64,000 bases of DNA from Candidatus Villigracilaceae bacterium (GTDB lineage Bacteria > Chloroflexota > Anaerolineae > Anaerolineales > Villigracilaceae): NCBI GenBank assembly GCA_026645935.1, contig JAPKMP010000007.1, forward strand, positions 1-64,000, written 5' to 3'. The notes beneath the pieces are model-generated. The model was not told where the DNA came from, did no database searches, and saw nothing but the letters and a program-made list of their open reading frames with translations. The position numbers and the translations under genes were made by a program. The stretch's first letter is position 1, and each line of letters opens with the position of its first letter. Positions 7,444 through 15,861 of this stretch are shown in pieces.

Positions 7444-8499
7444 ATGACTGAAACCCTCCCCATGGCTGGCGCGCCCGCAAATGTGAATGCCGTCGGCCTG
7501 ACAAAAAACGATTACCGCGGTTTCCCCAGCACGTTGTGCCAGGGTTGCGGACACAATTCGATCTCCAACCAGATCATCGCCGCAATGTATGAGATGAGTG
7601 TCCTGCCGGAGAGCGTGATCAAATTCAGCGGGATCGGCTGTTCGTCCAAATCGCCGACCTATTTCATGAACCGCAGTTTTGGTTTCAACAGCCTGCATGG
7701 GCGCATGCCGTCCATTGCAACCGGCGCGCTCTTCGGCGATACGCGCATGAAAGGAATCGGCGTATCCGGCGACGGCGACACCGCCAGCATCGGCATGGGC
7801 CAATTCAAACACGTCATGCGGCGCAATGTCAATCTGGTTTACATCATAGAGAACAATGGCGTCTATGGCCTGACCAAGGGTCAATTCTCCGCCACTGCTG
7901 AAAAAGGCCTGCAGTTGAAAAAGCAGGGAGAGAATCCCTACATGCCGGTGGATATCTGCATGGAGGGATTGATCTCGAACGCCACCTTCGTGGCGCGCTC
8001 CTTCGCGGGCAACCCCAAGCAGGTGAAGGAATTGCTCAAGGCAGCCTTCGCCCACAAGGGCATCGCTGTGCTCGATATCATCAGTCCGTGCGTGACCTTC
8101 AATAACCAGGAAAATGCCTATCATTCCTACGCCTGGGGCAAGGATCACGAAGAACCGCTGCACGAAATTTCCTACATCGCGCCGCGCAGCGAGATCATGC
8201 TCGAACAGGAAATGATGGAGGGCGAGATACGCGAAGTTGACATGCACGATGGTTCCACCGTCATTCTGAAAAATCTCGAAAAAGGCTACGATCCGACCAA
8301 CCGCTATCAGGCTTTGCACGCGCTCGAGGAAGCCCAACAGAATAACTGGCTTCTCACCGGCTTGATCTATGTCAACACGCACAAACCCTCACTGACCGAC
8401 ATCTACAACCTGGTCGATACGCCGCTAAACCGCCTGACCGATGCCGAATTACGCCCCGATCGCGCGATGATCGACAAGGTCAATGAGTTGATGTTCTAA
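7444..8499 (+). CDS. korB: 2-oxoacid:ferredoxin oxidoreductase, beta (TPP-binding) subunit
   Basis: The 351-residue subunit carries the thiamine pyrophosphate site: CQGCGHNSI at about residue 34, GIGCSSK, then the GDGD motif (GVSGDGDTASIGMGQ) and the NNGVYGLTKGQ segment typical of 2-oxoacid:ferredoxin oxidoreductases. It lies 38 bases after korA with AAGGAG ahead of its ATG, so the two are one operon. The CxxC plus further Cys residues can hold the [4Fe-4S] cluster that passes electrons to ferredoxin; a dedicated delta ferredoxin subunit is not adjacent. Substrate preference (2-oxoglutarate versus pyruvate or branched-chain) is inferred from the KorA-like partner only. Confidence 0.9.
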   Translation: MTETLPMAGAPANVNAVGLTKNDYRGFPSTLCQGCGHNSISNQIIAAMYEMSVLPESVIKFSGIGCSSKSPTYFMNRSFGFNSLHGRMPSIATGALFGDTRMKGIGVSGDGDTASIGMGQFKHVMRRNVNLVYIIENNGVYGLTKGQFSATAEKGLQLKKQGENPYMPVDICMEGLISNATFVARSFAGNPKQVKELLKAAFAHKGIAVLDIISPCVTFNNQENAYHSYAWGKDHEEPLHEISYIAPRSEIMLEQEMMEGEIREVDMHDGSTVILKNLEKGYDPTNRYQALHALEEAQQNNWLLTGLIYVNTHKPSLTDIYNLVDTPLNRLTDAELRPDRAMIDKVNELMF

Positions 8500-8514
8500 C
8501 TGCCCCTCACTCCC

Positions 8515-8546
8515 AGCCCCTCTCCCATTTTGGAGAGGGGCTTTTT
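8515..8546 (+). terminator. Intrinsic terminator after korB
   Basis: AGCCCCTCTCC (8515-8525) pairs with GGAGAGGGGCT (8532-8542) around a six-base loop, followed by TTTTT. It lies 16 bases after the korB stop and insulates arfB. The sequence also resembles a palindrome that recurs in related genomes, which I cannot check here. Confidence 0.85.
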
Positions 8547-8554
8547 GTTGCGTT

Positions 8555-8560
8555 TATAAT
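8555..8560 (+). promoter_or_regulatory. -10 box of arfB, leaderless arrangement
   Basis: TATAAT at 8555-8560 is followed after seven bases by the ATG of arfB at 8568, so transcription should begin at or next to the start codon. No Shine-Dalgarno is present. A convincing -35 is not visible. Confidence 0.55.
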
Positions 8561-8567
8561 TTAGATA

Positions 8568-8969
8568 ATGAACAGACTCGACAACGAAATCACGCTGGAA
8601 TACATCCGCGCATCGGGACCGGGTGGACAGAATGTCAATAAGGTAGCGACGGCTGTCCAGCTGCGTTTCGATATTATCCATTCCCCGTCGCTCGGCTCTG
8701 ACTTAAAGGGACGACTGATTCGGCTTGCCGGAAAACGGGTCAACGCTGGAGGCGTGTTGATCCTCGAGGCAAAGCGCTTTCGCACGCAGGAGGCGAACCG
8801 GGCGGATGTTCTCGACAAGTTCCACGAGCTGATCCGCAAAGCGGGCGAAAAACCCAAGACGCGTCACAAGACCAGGCCAACGAAGGCTTCAAAAGAAGAA
8901 CGAATGAAGGGGAAGAAAAAACGGGGCGAGGTAAAAAAGTTAAGACAAAGAAAATTCAGCATGGAATAA
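8568..8969 (+). CDS. arfB: Peptidyl-tRNA hydrolase ArfB (ribosome rescue)
   Basis: The 133-residue protein contains the release-factor GGQ motif in SGPGGQNVNKV at about residue 16. It lacks the codon-recognition domains of RF1 and RF2 and ends in a long basic tail (residues about 100-133, rich in Lys and Arg). That is the architecture of ArfB/YaeJ, which enters ribosomes stalled without a stop codon and hydrolyses peptidyl-tRNA, with the tail placed in the empty mRNA channel. It follows a terminator and has its own leaderless-type promoter, so it appears to be transcribed alone or with the next gene, which begins six bases later. Confidence 0.88.
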   Translation: MNRLDNEITLEYIRASGPGGQNVNKVATAVQLRFDIIHSPSLGSDLKGRLIRLAGKRVNAGGVLILEAKRFRTQEANRADVLDKFHELIRKAGEKPKTRHKTRPTKASKEERMKGKKKRGEVKKLRQRKFSME

Positions 8970-8975
8970 CATCAA

Positions 8976-10508
8976 GTGGAGAATGCTGTGGTTTATCGTT
9001 ATTTGCATTGGATTATTTTTATATTCCTGAGCCTGATATTCTTCCCCAGCAGGCACACAAATTTCGTCCGTGCGCAGAAAGTCGATACGAACGTCATTGA
9101 CACTTATGTAACCGAGAAAATGAATGAATTGAAAATTCCCGGTGCGGCGATCGGGATTGTCCGCGGCGATCAAATTGAATACGTCCAGGGCTACGGCATC
9201 GCCGACGATGCGGGCCGAGCCATGACTCCGCAAACGCCATTTCTGGTCGCTTCGTTCAGCAAATCAATAACGGCGCTGGGGGTCATGCAATTGGCAGATG
9301 AAGGCACGATCGATCTGGACGAGCCAGTGCAAGCCTACATCCCCTGGTTTCAGGTCGCGGATGCAGAATATTCAGCGCAGATCACCGTCCGCCATCTGCT
9401 CAACCAGACGAGCGGATTTTCGGAATTCGAGGGTGATAAACGGAATTTGGATAACCGGTTTACAGACGATGCGCTCGAGGAGAGTATCCGCGAATTGAAG
9501 GACGAGAAGCTGAAATTTCCGCCCGGCGCCATGTTCGAATATTCGAACACGAACTACGATATCCTGGGTTTGTTGATCCAAACGGTATCGGGACAATCCT
9601 ACGAATCCTATATCGAGGAACGCATCTTTGCCCCGCTGGGAATGAAGAACTCATACACATCCCTCCCCGAGGCACACGCTGCGAACATAACCAGCGGATA
9701 TTACCCCTTCTTCGGATTTCCAATCGCATGGGAAGATCACATGCCCTATTCCCGCATCATCACCCCGTCAACGGGGCTGTTTTCGAGCGCTGAAGACATG
9801 TCGCGTTACCTGGTTGCACATCTCAATCAGGGAAATTATCAGGGCGTCTCCATCGTCTCGCCAGACGGAGTGGAAGAACTCCACACGTTAGCCGTAAAAT
9901 ACAGCGAGAATGCCGGTTACGCGATGGGATGGACGGTTTTTCCATTCCCACAGGCCGACCCGGACAGCGAGCCTCCAACCACACTCGCCCACGGCGGAAG
10001 ATGGGTCGGATATCGCTCGCTGATGGTCATTATCCCGGAAAAGGAAATCGGCGTGGTGGTTATGTTCAATAAAAGCGACCCATGCAGAGATAGGGCAATG
10101 GATAATATCGGGTGGTCACTCACTTTACTCGCATTAGGGCGGAAGCCGCTTGAGCCGCCCGCGCCGGATTTCCTTTCGAGCTATGGGCGCGCTTTGCTTG
10201 CTGTAATCCTTCTGTCGCTCCTTGCCGGGTTGATATGGTCCTTCAGGAGAATCCGTCCCTTATCCTCCCAACAGGGTTTGGATGCCGGACAGAGGAGAAA
10301 AGCCGTCAACCAGATGATCGCATTGACCCTCCTTGACCTGACCCTGGCAGGCGTGCTTTTATTCATCTGGCTGCCGAACCAAAATGACACCATTCCGCTT
10401 GCCCTGGGTTTCAGTCCCGATGTTGGCTGGATGTACGTACTTTTTCTCTTATTAACTCTGGGCGGCGGTTCAGTGCGCACAATATTTTTGTGGATAAAAA
10501 TGAAGTGA
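8976..10508 (+). CDS. Serine beta-lactamase-like hydrolase with C-terminal membrane segments
   Basis: The 510-residue protein starts with a hydrophobic signal segment (about residues 10-28). A class C beta-lactamase-type domain (CubicO family, about 35-385) follows. The SxxK motif is SFSK (about residue 92) and the Tyr-x-Asn motif is YSN in FEYSNTNYD. The last 120 residues hold three predicted transmembrane helices. Members include D-aminopeptidases, esterases and penicillin-binding proteins; the membrane anchor points to an envelope substrate. The start is a GTG at 8976; TTG or ATG codons further in would cut the signal segment. It is tightly spaced behind arfB but without any functional link I can see. 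Confidence 0.8.
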   Translation: MENAVVYRYLHWIIFIFLSLIFFPSRHTNFVRAQKVDTNVIDTYVTEKMNELKIPGAAIGIVRGDQIEYVQGYGIADDAGRAMTPQTPFLVASFSKSITALGVMQLADEGTIDLDEPVQAYIPWFQVADAEYSAQITVRHLLNQTSGFSEFEGDKRNLDNRFTDDALEESIRELKDEKLKFPPGAMFEYSNTNYDILGLLIQTVSGQSYESYIEERIFAPLGMKNSYTSLPEAHAANITSGYYPFFGFPIAWEDHMPYSRIITPSTGLFSSAEDMSRYLVAHLNQGNYQGVSIVSPDGVEELHTLAVKYSENAGYAMGWTVFPFPQADPDSEPPTTLAHGGRWVGYRSLMVIIPEKEIGVVVMFNKSDPCRDRAMDNIGWSLTLLALGRKPLEPPAPDFLSSYGRALLAVILLSLLAGLIWSFRRIRPLSSQQGLDAGQRRKAVNQMIALTLLDLTLAGVLLFIWLPNQNDTIPLALGFSPDVGWMYVLFLLLTLGGGSVRTIFLWIKMK

Positions 10509-10514
10509 GTTCGA

Positions 10515-10520
10515 TATAAT
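10515..10520 (+). promoter_or_regulatory. -10 box, leaderless arrangement (EamA gene)
   Basis: TATAAT ends nine bases before the ATG at 10530. The interval contains CGGGGG but no purine-rich Shine-Dalgarno at a useful distance, so a leaderless transcript is the simplest reading. Confidence 0.45.
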
Positions 10521-10529
10521 CGGGGGTCT

Positions 10530-11420
10530 ATGCATAAACATCACACATTCGCAGGTTTGATCTCCGGTCTTACTGCCGCCTCGATCTGGGGCGGCATGTA
10601 TGTTGTCAGCAAGGTGGTTTTGGAGGTCATCCCTCCATTCTCGCTGTTATTGATCCGTCTGATCATGGGCGCGATGGCGCTGGGACTGGCGATTTATTTT
10701 CGGAACAAAAAAGCGAAGGAAGCGGCTCCGATCACCGCCGATCTATTTTGGAAAAGCTTTCTGGTCGGTGTCGTCGGGTATGGAGTATCCCTCGGCTTTC
10801 AATTCGTCGGGACGAAACTCTCTACCGCGTCGAATGGGTCTTTGGTGACATCCGCCACGCCCGCTTTCGTTTTGCTCTTCGCGCCGTTCCTGCTTGGTGA
10901 AAAACCAACAACATTGCGAATCGTTGCGCTGGTCGTCTCCACATTGGGAGTACTGGCGGTCATCGATCCGCGCAATGCCGAACTTTCGCCTTCACTATTT
11001 TGGGGCAATATAAGTCTGCTTGCGGCGGCTTTGACCTGGGCGCTCTATTCGGTGCTGGTGCGGAAAGTATCGCAATCCACCGATCTTCTGACTTCCAGCG
11101 CAATCATGCTGTTAGGAGGAATTCCTTCAAGTTTTGCGTTCTCGATTTGGGAAGTCAACACGATCGGAATCGGCGAGATCACACCGGGCATCATCGGCGG
11201 CTTGCTCTTTCTCGGCATCATCTCAACCGCCATCGCAATGTTCCTGTGGAATTATGCCTTCGCAGAACTTCCCGCCGGGGTGGCGTCACTGACTTTTTTT
11301 GCGCAGCCTGTTGTAGGGACTTTATTAGGCTGGCTCTTTCTCTCCGAGGAGATCACGCCCCTGTTCATCTTTGGCGGAATCTTAATCGGAATCGGAATCC
11401 TGATCGCCACGCGGGAGTAA
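10530..11420 (+). CDS. EamA/DMT-family transporter
   Basis: The 296-residue protein has about ten hydrophobic helices arranged as two EamA repeats (about residues 8-140 and 155-293). It has the usual short polar loops and the helix-breaking AALTWALYSVLVRK region at the repeat junction. This drug/metabolite transporter superfamily exports amino acids, nucleotides or other small metabolites. The substrate is not visible in the sequence. A second member lies at 34255-35172. The gene is convergent with the membrane protein that ends at 11485. Confidence 0.88.
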   Translation: MHKHHTFAGLISGLTAASIWGGMYVVSKVVLEVIPPFSLLLIRLIMGAMALGLAIYFRNKKAKEAAPITADLFWKSFLVGVVGYGVSLGFQFVGTKLSTASNGSLVTSATPAFVLLFAPFLLGEKPTTLRIVALVVSTLGVLAVIDPRNAELSPSLFWGNISLLAAALTWALYSVLVRKVSQSTDLLTSSAIMLLGGIPSSFAFSIWEVNTIGIGEITPGIIGGLLFLGIISTAIAMFLWNYAFAELPAGVASLTFFAQPVVGTLLGWLFLSEEITPLFIFGGILIGIGILIATRE

Positions 11421-11484
11421 AACCCGACGGGTGGATATACCGTCCATTTTAAGGACATCAATTTTCGGCGGGGAGCGAAGCGTG

Positions 11485-12837
11485 TCAGGCGGCGGGATTC
11501 CGCAACCGTTGAAGGAAAGGCAATCGGGCAGCTAAATCCGTGAGCAGAAAATCTGCCACAAAGAAAATCAGAAACCAAAAGCCGAGGCGCATCAGGACGT
11601 TATGAGGGATCGAATGGCGCGCGACGTCGTTCACATCCGCCGCCCACACGAGCACCGCCTGCGGATACGAAAGCAGAATCATCAAAACGGGAATGAGCCA
11701 AAGGGCGCGACCATCCCTCCACGCGAACGCGGCGACAAATGCGGCGATGAGATTGACGGCAAAGAAAAAGATCAGCCCGAAGCGTGTGGGGTATAAAAAT
11801 TCCGCGATCCTGTCGTTCGCGATGATGGGGCGATAACCCGTCGCGGTATAGTAATAAACGTCGGGATAAAAACTTTCCTCCGAGGTTTCGAGAAAAACGT
11901 TCTGGAAGGTTTCAGCTTTATAGAACCATAGAAACCTGACATACTCCCGCGGTCCGGGACCCAGAGCCCATTGACGGAATTCCTCCTGGTCCTGGTCGAA
12001 CATGAGCGCCATGTTGACCGCAAACGTTTCACCGGGCTGCATGTTCCTCGCCATGCGCACAAGCCGGTCATCCACCGGCATGCCATGCTGGCGAAAGTAT
12101 TCTGTATAGATTTCGGAAGGAAAAATGCGCAGAGAGGTGTTCATCAAGATGGCGCGATAAGGTCGCAGCCCCATCAGGGAAAACTGGGAGCTTGCAAGAA
12201 AGATTAGTAAAAATGCTGCGCCAACCGTCCATGCTTTATAGCGATGGATTGTAAAAGCAAAAACAACGGAAATGAGCCCCGCGATCATTAGAAGAAGATA
12301 GGCATTCGTATCACGGGTGAATGCGAAGAAGAACGCCAGAATGACAAGCAACACCGCCTTGTAGGTCGTCCAGCCGGCGAACAACCAGACGGCAGCGGCT
12401 AGGAACAGCGCCATGAAGGAAAGGGAGATTGATTCGCTACCCATGAAGGGGTCCCACATGACAATGTCGCGGCTCAGGCTGAAGGCTAATGTAACGATAA
12501 AGATCAAAGGTTTCAACCAGCCGGTCTTCAATGCATGAGCGACGGCGAATGCGAGCGCTATCCAACTTGCGATGGAAAAAAATAACTGGAGTTTGAAGAT
12601 CGCCTCAGGGTCTGAGCCAGCGAACTTCCAGAGTAAGGCGGTGATCGGCGGGCGGGCATCCGTCCAAAATTCAAGCGAAAAGACGGGCAGGCCTGCATTA
12701 TGGAAATAATCCTCCGTATCGCCGACAAGGCGCGGCTCCCTGATACGGTCCGCATTCTCTTCGCGAACATATCCATAAATGAAGCCAGCGGCAATCTGAA
12801 TCGCAAGGATAAGAATCGTGTAATATTTATTATTCAT
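11485..12837 (-). CDS. Polytopic membrane protein, GT-C-like, unknown function
   Basis: The 450-residue protein has about ten hydrophobic segments. After the first helix comes an extracytoplasmic loop with acidic residues (VGDTEDYFHNAG and WTDARPP), the placement of catalytic acids in GT-C glycosyltransferases using lipid-linked sugars. A large loop near residues 225-345 contains Arg, Tyr and Trp residues. I do not recognise the family with certainty. ATG 12837 is chosen; a GTG immediately before it (12840) is possible. A TAAAAT box six bases upstream suggests a leaderless message. It follows pyk in the same direction but appears to have its own promoter. Confidence 0.6.
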   Translation of the reverse strand: MNNKYYTILILAIQIAAGFIYGYVREENADRIREPRLVGDTEDYFHNAGLPVFSLEFWTDARPPITALLWKFAGSDPEAIFKLQLFFSIASWIALAFAVAHALKTGWLKPLIFIVTLAFSLSRDIVMWDPFMGSESISLSFMALFLAAAVWLFAGWTTYKAVLLVILAFFFAFTRDTNAYLLLMIAGLISVVFAFTIHRYKAWTVGAAFLLIFLASSQFSLMGLRPYRAILMNTSLRIFPSEIYTEYFRQHGMPVDDRLVRMARNMQPGETFAVNMALMFDQDQEEFRQWALGPGPREYVRFLWFYKAETFQNVFLETSEESFYPDVYYYTATGYRPIIANDRIAEFLYPTRFGLIFFFAVNLIAAFVAAFAWRDGRALWLIPVLMILLSYPQAVLVWAADVNDVARHSIPHNVLMRLGFWFLIFFVADFLLTDLAARLPFLQRLRNPAA

Positions 12838-12843
12838 CACGTC

Positions 12844-12872
12844 ATTTTAGCAAACTTGTTTCGGCTTGTTAT
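12844..12872 (-). promoter_or_regulatory. Promoter, leaderless arrangement (membrane protein at 11485-12837)
   Basis: On the minus strand ATAACA (12872-12867), a 17-base spacer and TAAAAT (12849-12844) precede the ATG at 12837 by six bases. The -35 box matches consensus at four of six bases. Confidence 0.45.
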
Positions 12873-12897
12873 CGAGCAGCAAGCCGTCGGGTATTGT

Positions 12898-14367
12898 TTA
12901 TTTCTCCGCCAATTTTCGCGCCAGTTTCACCGTTGCGTCGCTCGCCACTGTGTGAAGCAGCGCCATGTTCGGCGGGCGCTGTTCGCCAATGGGGAATCCG
13001 CAGACAAGCACCACCTGCTGCCCTGGCTCGATGCCTGATTTCAACAAAACCGCATCCACCTCTGCAAGCATGTCGTCCATGCTCTTTGCAAACTTCACAA
13101 GATGAGGCTGTACGCCCCATAAAAACGCAAGCTGGTTGAACGTATCCGGTTCCGGGGTAAATGCAAGGATTTGCTTCGACGGCCTGGCTTTCGACATCAA
13201 CCACGCAGACCGTCCGCGCATGGTGAATACGGATACCGCTTCCACTTCCGGATCGCTCGCCAGAGCGTTCGCCGCGCGAGCCATCGAAGCCGCATCGCTC
13301 TCGCCCAAACCTGCACGGGCGTCCTGGCGGCTTCCCCACTCTTTGAAATGAGACTCGGCTTCCGCGACGATGCGCGACATCATCTCGACCGCTAGGTGCG
13401 GAAAATCCCCAGAAGCCGTCTCGGCGGAAAGCATGACCGCATCGGTCCCGTCGAAAACAGCATTGGCTATATCCGATGCCTCGGCACGGGTGGGAAGCGG
13501 ATTTTGAATCATGGATTCAAGCATCTGCGTGGCGGTAATGACCAGTTTCGCGCGGGCATTTGCGGCACGAATGATCAATTTTTGCAAGGGAGGCACACGT
13601 TCCGGCGGGAGTTCCACACCCAGATCGCCGCGAGCCACCATCACGCCATCCACCACATCGAGAATATCATAAAGTTCGTTCAAGGCTTCCGGTTTCTCTA
13701 GTTTTGCGATCAACATCGGCTCGCGTTTCCCTGCGGAATATTCATGGATCGCCTCACGAACCGTTCTTACGTCCTTTGCGCTACGAACGAACGAAATCGC
13801 CACAGCATCCACGTTTTGCGAAATGCCGAAGGCAAGGTCGGCTTTATCTTTTTCGGTAAACCCGGCAATGCGTAGTTTTACCCCAGGAAGGTTGATCCCC
13901 TTGTGCGAGGAAAGCAAACCGCCCACCAACACCTTGGCGTGAACGACGCGACCTTTCGCAGAGGTGACCTGGAGAGCAAGCCGCCCGTCATCGAGAAGCA
14001 GTTTATCGCCTTTATGCACAGAGTCGAACAATTCACGAAAATCAACAGGAATGACCTGGTGTCCGTTCTTCGGCGGCGAATCCTGCGCGGCATACAGACT
14101 GATCTCTTCCCCCGCGGAAAGTTGAAGCGGATTTTCCAATTTACCGACCCGAATCTTCGGTCCCTGCAGATCCTGGAGGATGCCGACCGGGAGGTTCAAC
14201 TGCTTCGACACCCTGCGGATTCGGTCCACCCGCTCGCGGTGCTGTTCGTGCGTGCCGTGCGAAAAATTCAAACGGGCAACATTCATACCCGCCCTCATCA
14301 AGGATTCCAAAACGTCCTCCGTGTCCGACGCGGGACCTATGGTTGCAACGATCTTTACATTACGCAT
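12898..14367 (-). CDS. pyk: Pyruvate kinase
   Basis: The 489-residue protein matches pyruvate kinase, which makes pyruvate and ATP from phosphoenolpyruvate and ADP. It starts with VKIVATIGPAS and SHGTHEQH (active-site entry), has the LAKLEKPEALNEL segment with the catalytic Lys-Glu pair, MVARGDLGVELP for metal binding, and ITATQMLESMI with the signature Thr. The C-terminal domain (about 360-489) ends with a GIEPGQQVVLVCGFP segment. ATG 14367 has AGGAAG nine bases upstream; a longer frame to 14418 lies within the leader and is less likely. A strong promoter with TTGACA and TATCAT lies about 80 bases upstream, after the terminator of the CoA-transferase gene. Confidence 0.95.
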   Translation of the reverse strand: MRNVKIVATIGPASDTEDVLESLMRAGMNVARLNFSHGTHEQHRERVDRIRRVSKQLNLPVGILQDLQGPKIRVGKLENPLQLSAGEEISLYAAQDSPPKNGHQVIPVDFRELFDSVHKGDKLLLDDGRLALQVTSAKGRVVHAKVLVGGLLSSHKGINLPGVKLRIAGFTEKDKADLAFGISQNVDAVAISFVRSAKDVRTVREAIHEYSAGKREPMLIAKLEKPEALNELYDILDVVDGVMVARGDLGVELPPERVPPLQKLIIRAANARAKLVITATQMLESMIQNPLPTRAEASDIANAVFDGTDAVMLSAETASGDFPHLAVEMMSRIVAEAESHFKEWGSRQDARAGLGESDAASMARAANALASDPEVEAVSVFTMRGRSAWLMSKARPSKQILAFTPEPDTFNQLAFLWGVQPHLVKFAKSMDDMLAEVDAVLLKSGIEPGQQVVLVCGFPIGEQRPPNMALLHTVASDATVKLARKLAEK

Positions 14368-14444
14368 TGTATTTCTTCCTGGTTTATCGAATCTGATTTG
14401 ACGAATGACCCGCTCCATGCGGTTTCTCGATCCAAAACGCCCCG

Positions 14445-14473
14445 ATGATAGGGAATAACGCGTGAAATGTCAA
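14445..14473 (-). promoter_or_regulatory. Promoter of pyk
   Basis: On the minus strand TTGACA (14473-14468), a 17-base spacer and TATCAT (14450-14445) form a good sigma-70-type promoter. The leader to the pyk ATG would be about 70 bases. Confidence 0.65.
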
Positions 14474-14499
14474 GCGGGTCGAATTATTATCAGGTTAAC

Positions 14500-14536
14500 A
14501 AAAAAACGGACGCGGAGTTACGCCATCTCCGCGTCC
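14500..14536 (-). terminator. Intrinsic terminator after the CoA-transferase gene
   Basis: Read on the minus strand, GGACGCGGAG (14536-14527) pairs with CTCCGCGTCC (14517-14508) around a nine-base loop, followed by G and seven T. It separates the CoA-transferase/alanine dehydrogenase unit from pyk. Confidence 0.9.
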
Positions 14537-14550
14537 AATTCACTCAGCCA

Positions 14551-15861
14551 TTACAGGTAATGCAAATCCCGCGCCTGTTTCTTCAATTCGTCATGGAATT
14601 GCGGGTGCGCAATGTCGATCAGCGCCTGCGCGCGCTGGCGAATGGTCTTTCCGTACAGGTCGGCAATGCCGTATTCGGTTACTATGAAGCGCACATGGTT
14701 GCGGCTTGTCACCACCCCCGCACCGGTTTTGAGCATGGCAGTGATTTTACTGATCGCGGTGCCATCTTTCATGATCGCCATGCTGGGAAGGGCAATGATG
14801 GGCACGCCGCCCTTCGAACGCGATGCGCCGTAGATAAAATCCAACTGCCCGCCGACTCCGCTGTAAAGTTTGGGTCCTATGCTGTCTGCGCAGACCTGCC
14901 CGGTAAGGTCCACTTCGATGGCAGAGTTGACCGCCACCATTCTTTCGTTCTGGGCGATAACAAATGGATCATTGACGTACTCGGTGCGATGCAATTCGAT
15001 CAAGGGATTGTCGTCCACCCATTTATAGAGGCGTTTGGTCCCGAGGATGAAACCCGCAATGATCTTGCCGGGATGCAGGCTCTTGCGCGCATTGGTCAAT
15101 ACTCCTGCATTGACCAAATCAATGACGCCGTCAGAAAAAAGCTCGGTATGGATGCCGAGGTCTTTTTTATCGAAAAGATATTTCAAGACCGCGTCGGGGA
15201 TGTTCCCGATTCCCAATTGCATCGTGGCGCCGTCGGGGATCAAACCCGAAATGTGACTGGCGATCTTTTGAACGATCTCTGCGCCTTCCTCCTTCGCCAT
15301 CGCCAATTCGGGAATGTCATAACTGACAGGCACTATGTGAGTCAAGCGGCTGACATGGATAAAGGAATCGCCAAGCGTGCGCGGCATTTTATCGTTTATT
15401 TCGGCAATGATGATCTTGGCGGATTCAGCCGCCGACTTGGTCAAACCGACCTCGACGCCTAGGCTGCAAAAACCGTGTTCGTCTGGCGTCGACACATGAA
15501 CGATCGCAACATCCAATGGCAAAATACCACGCTTGAACAACAGTGGGAATTCCGAAAGAAGCACCGGGGTAAAGTCAGCGCGTCCCTCCTGCACAGCCTT
15601 GCGGATGTTGGCACTGATGAACATGGAGTTTACCCGCAAGTGCCCTTCCATCTCCGGGCTGACATAATCCGTTGCGCCAACGGTTAATGCCTGGCAAATC
15701 TCCACGTCTTTCAGGTTTGGGGCATATTCCACCAACGCAGCGAGCAGTTTTTGAGGGACGGATACATTCCCGGTCAGGAAAACCCTGTCCCCGGATTTGA
15801 TCGTCTTGACAGCCTCTTGAGCGGTGGTCGCGCTCGATTGATAATTGGATGGGTTGCTCAT
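14551..15861 (-). CDS. Acetyl-CoA hydrolase / CoA-transferase family protein
   Basis: The 436-residue length and both domains fit the Cat1-like family (acetyl-CoA:succinate or 4-hydroxybutyrate CoA-transferases, acetyl-CoA hydrolases). The N-terminal half has VFLTGNVSVPQ and HVSTPDEHGFCSLG. The C-terminal half has GATMQLGIGNIPDAVL and HTELFSDG, whose Glu is the expected nucleophile that carries CoA, followed by YSGVGGQLDF. It moves CoA between acyl groups or releases acetate, in the cytoplasm. The ATG overlaps the stop of the alanine dehydrogenase gene (ATGA), so translation is coupled. Together they suggest amino-acid fermentation through pyruvate and acyl-CoA. The precise acyl specificity cannot be assigned. 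Confidence 0.88.
   Translation of the reverse strand: MSNPSNYQSSATTAQEAVKTIKSGDRVFLTGNVSVPQKLLAALVEYAPNLKDVEICQALTVGATDYVSPEMEGHLRVNSMFISANIRKAVQEGRADFTPVLLSEFPLLFKRGILPLDVAIVHVSTPDEHGFCSLGVEVGLTKSAAESAKIIIAEINDKMPRTLGDSFIHVSRLTHIVPVSYDIPELAMAKEEGAEIVQKIASHISGLIPDGATMQLGIGNIPDAVLKYLFDKKDLGIHTELFSDGVIDLVNAGVLTNARKSLHPGKIIAGFILGTKRLYKWVDDNPLIELHRTEYVNDPFVIAQNERMVAVNSAIEVDLTGQVCADSIGPKLYSGVGGQLDFIYGASRSKGGVPIIALPSMAIMKDGTAISKITAMLKTGAGVVTSRNHVRFIVTEYGIADLYGKTIRQRAQALIDIAHPQFHDELKKQARDLHYL

Noticed and set aside
7240-8382. Long minus-strand open frame opposite korA/korB
   Set aside because: It lies on the antisense of a well-supported coding region and has no recognisable motifs. High G+C at third positions makes such long shadows common.
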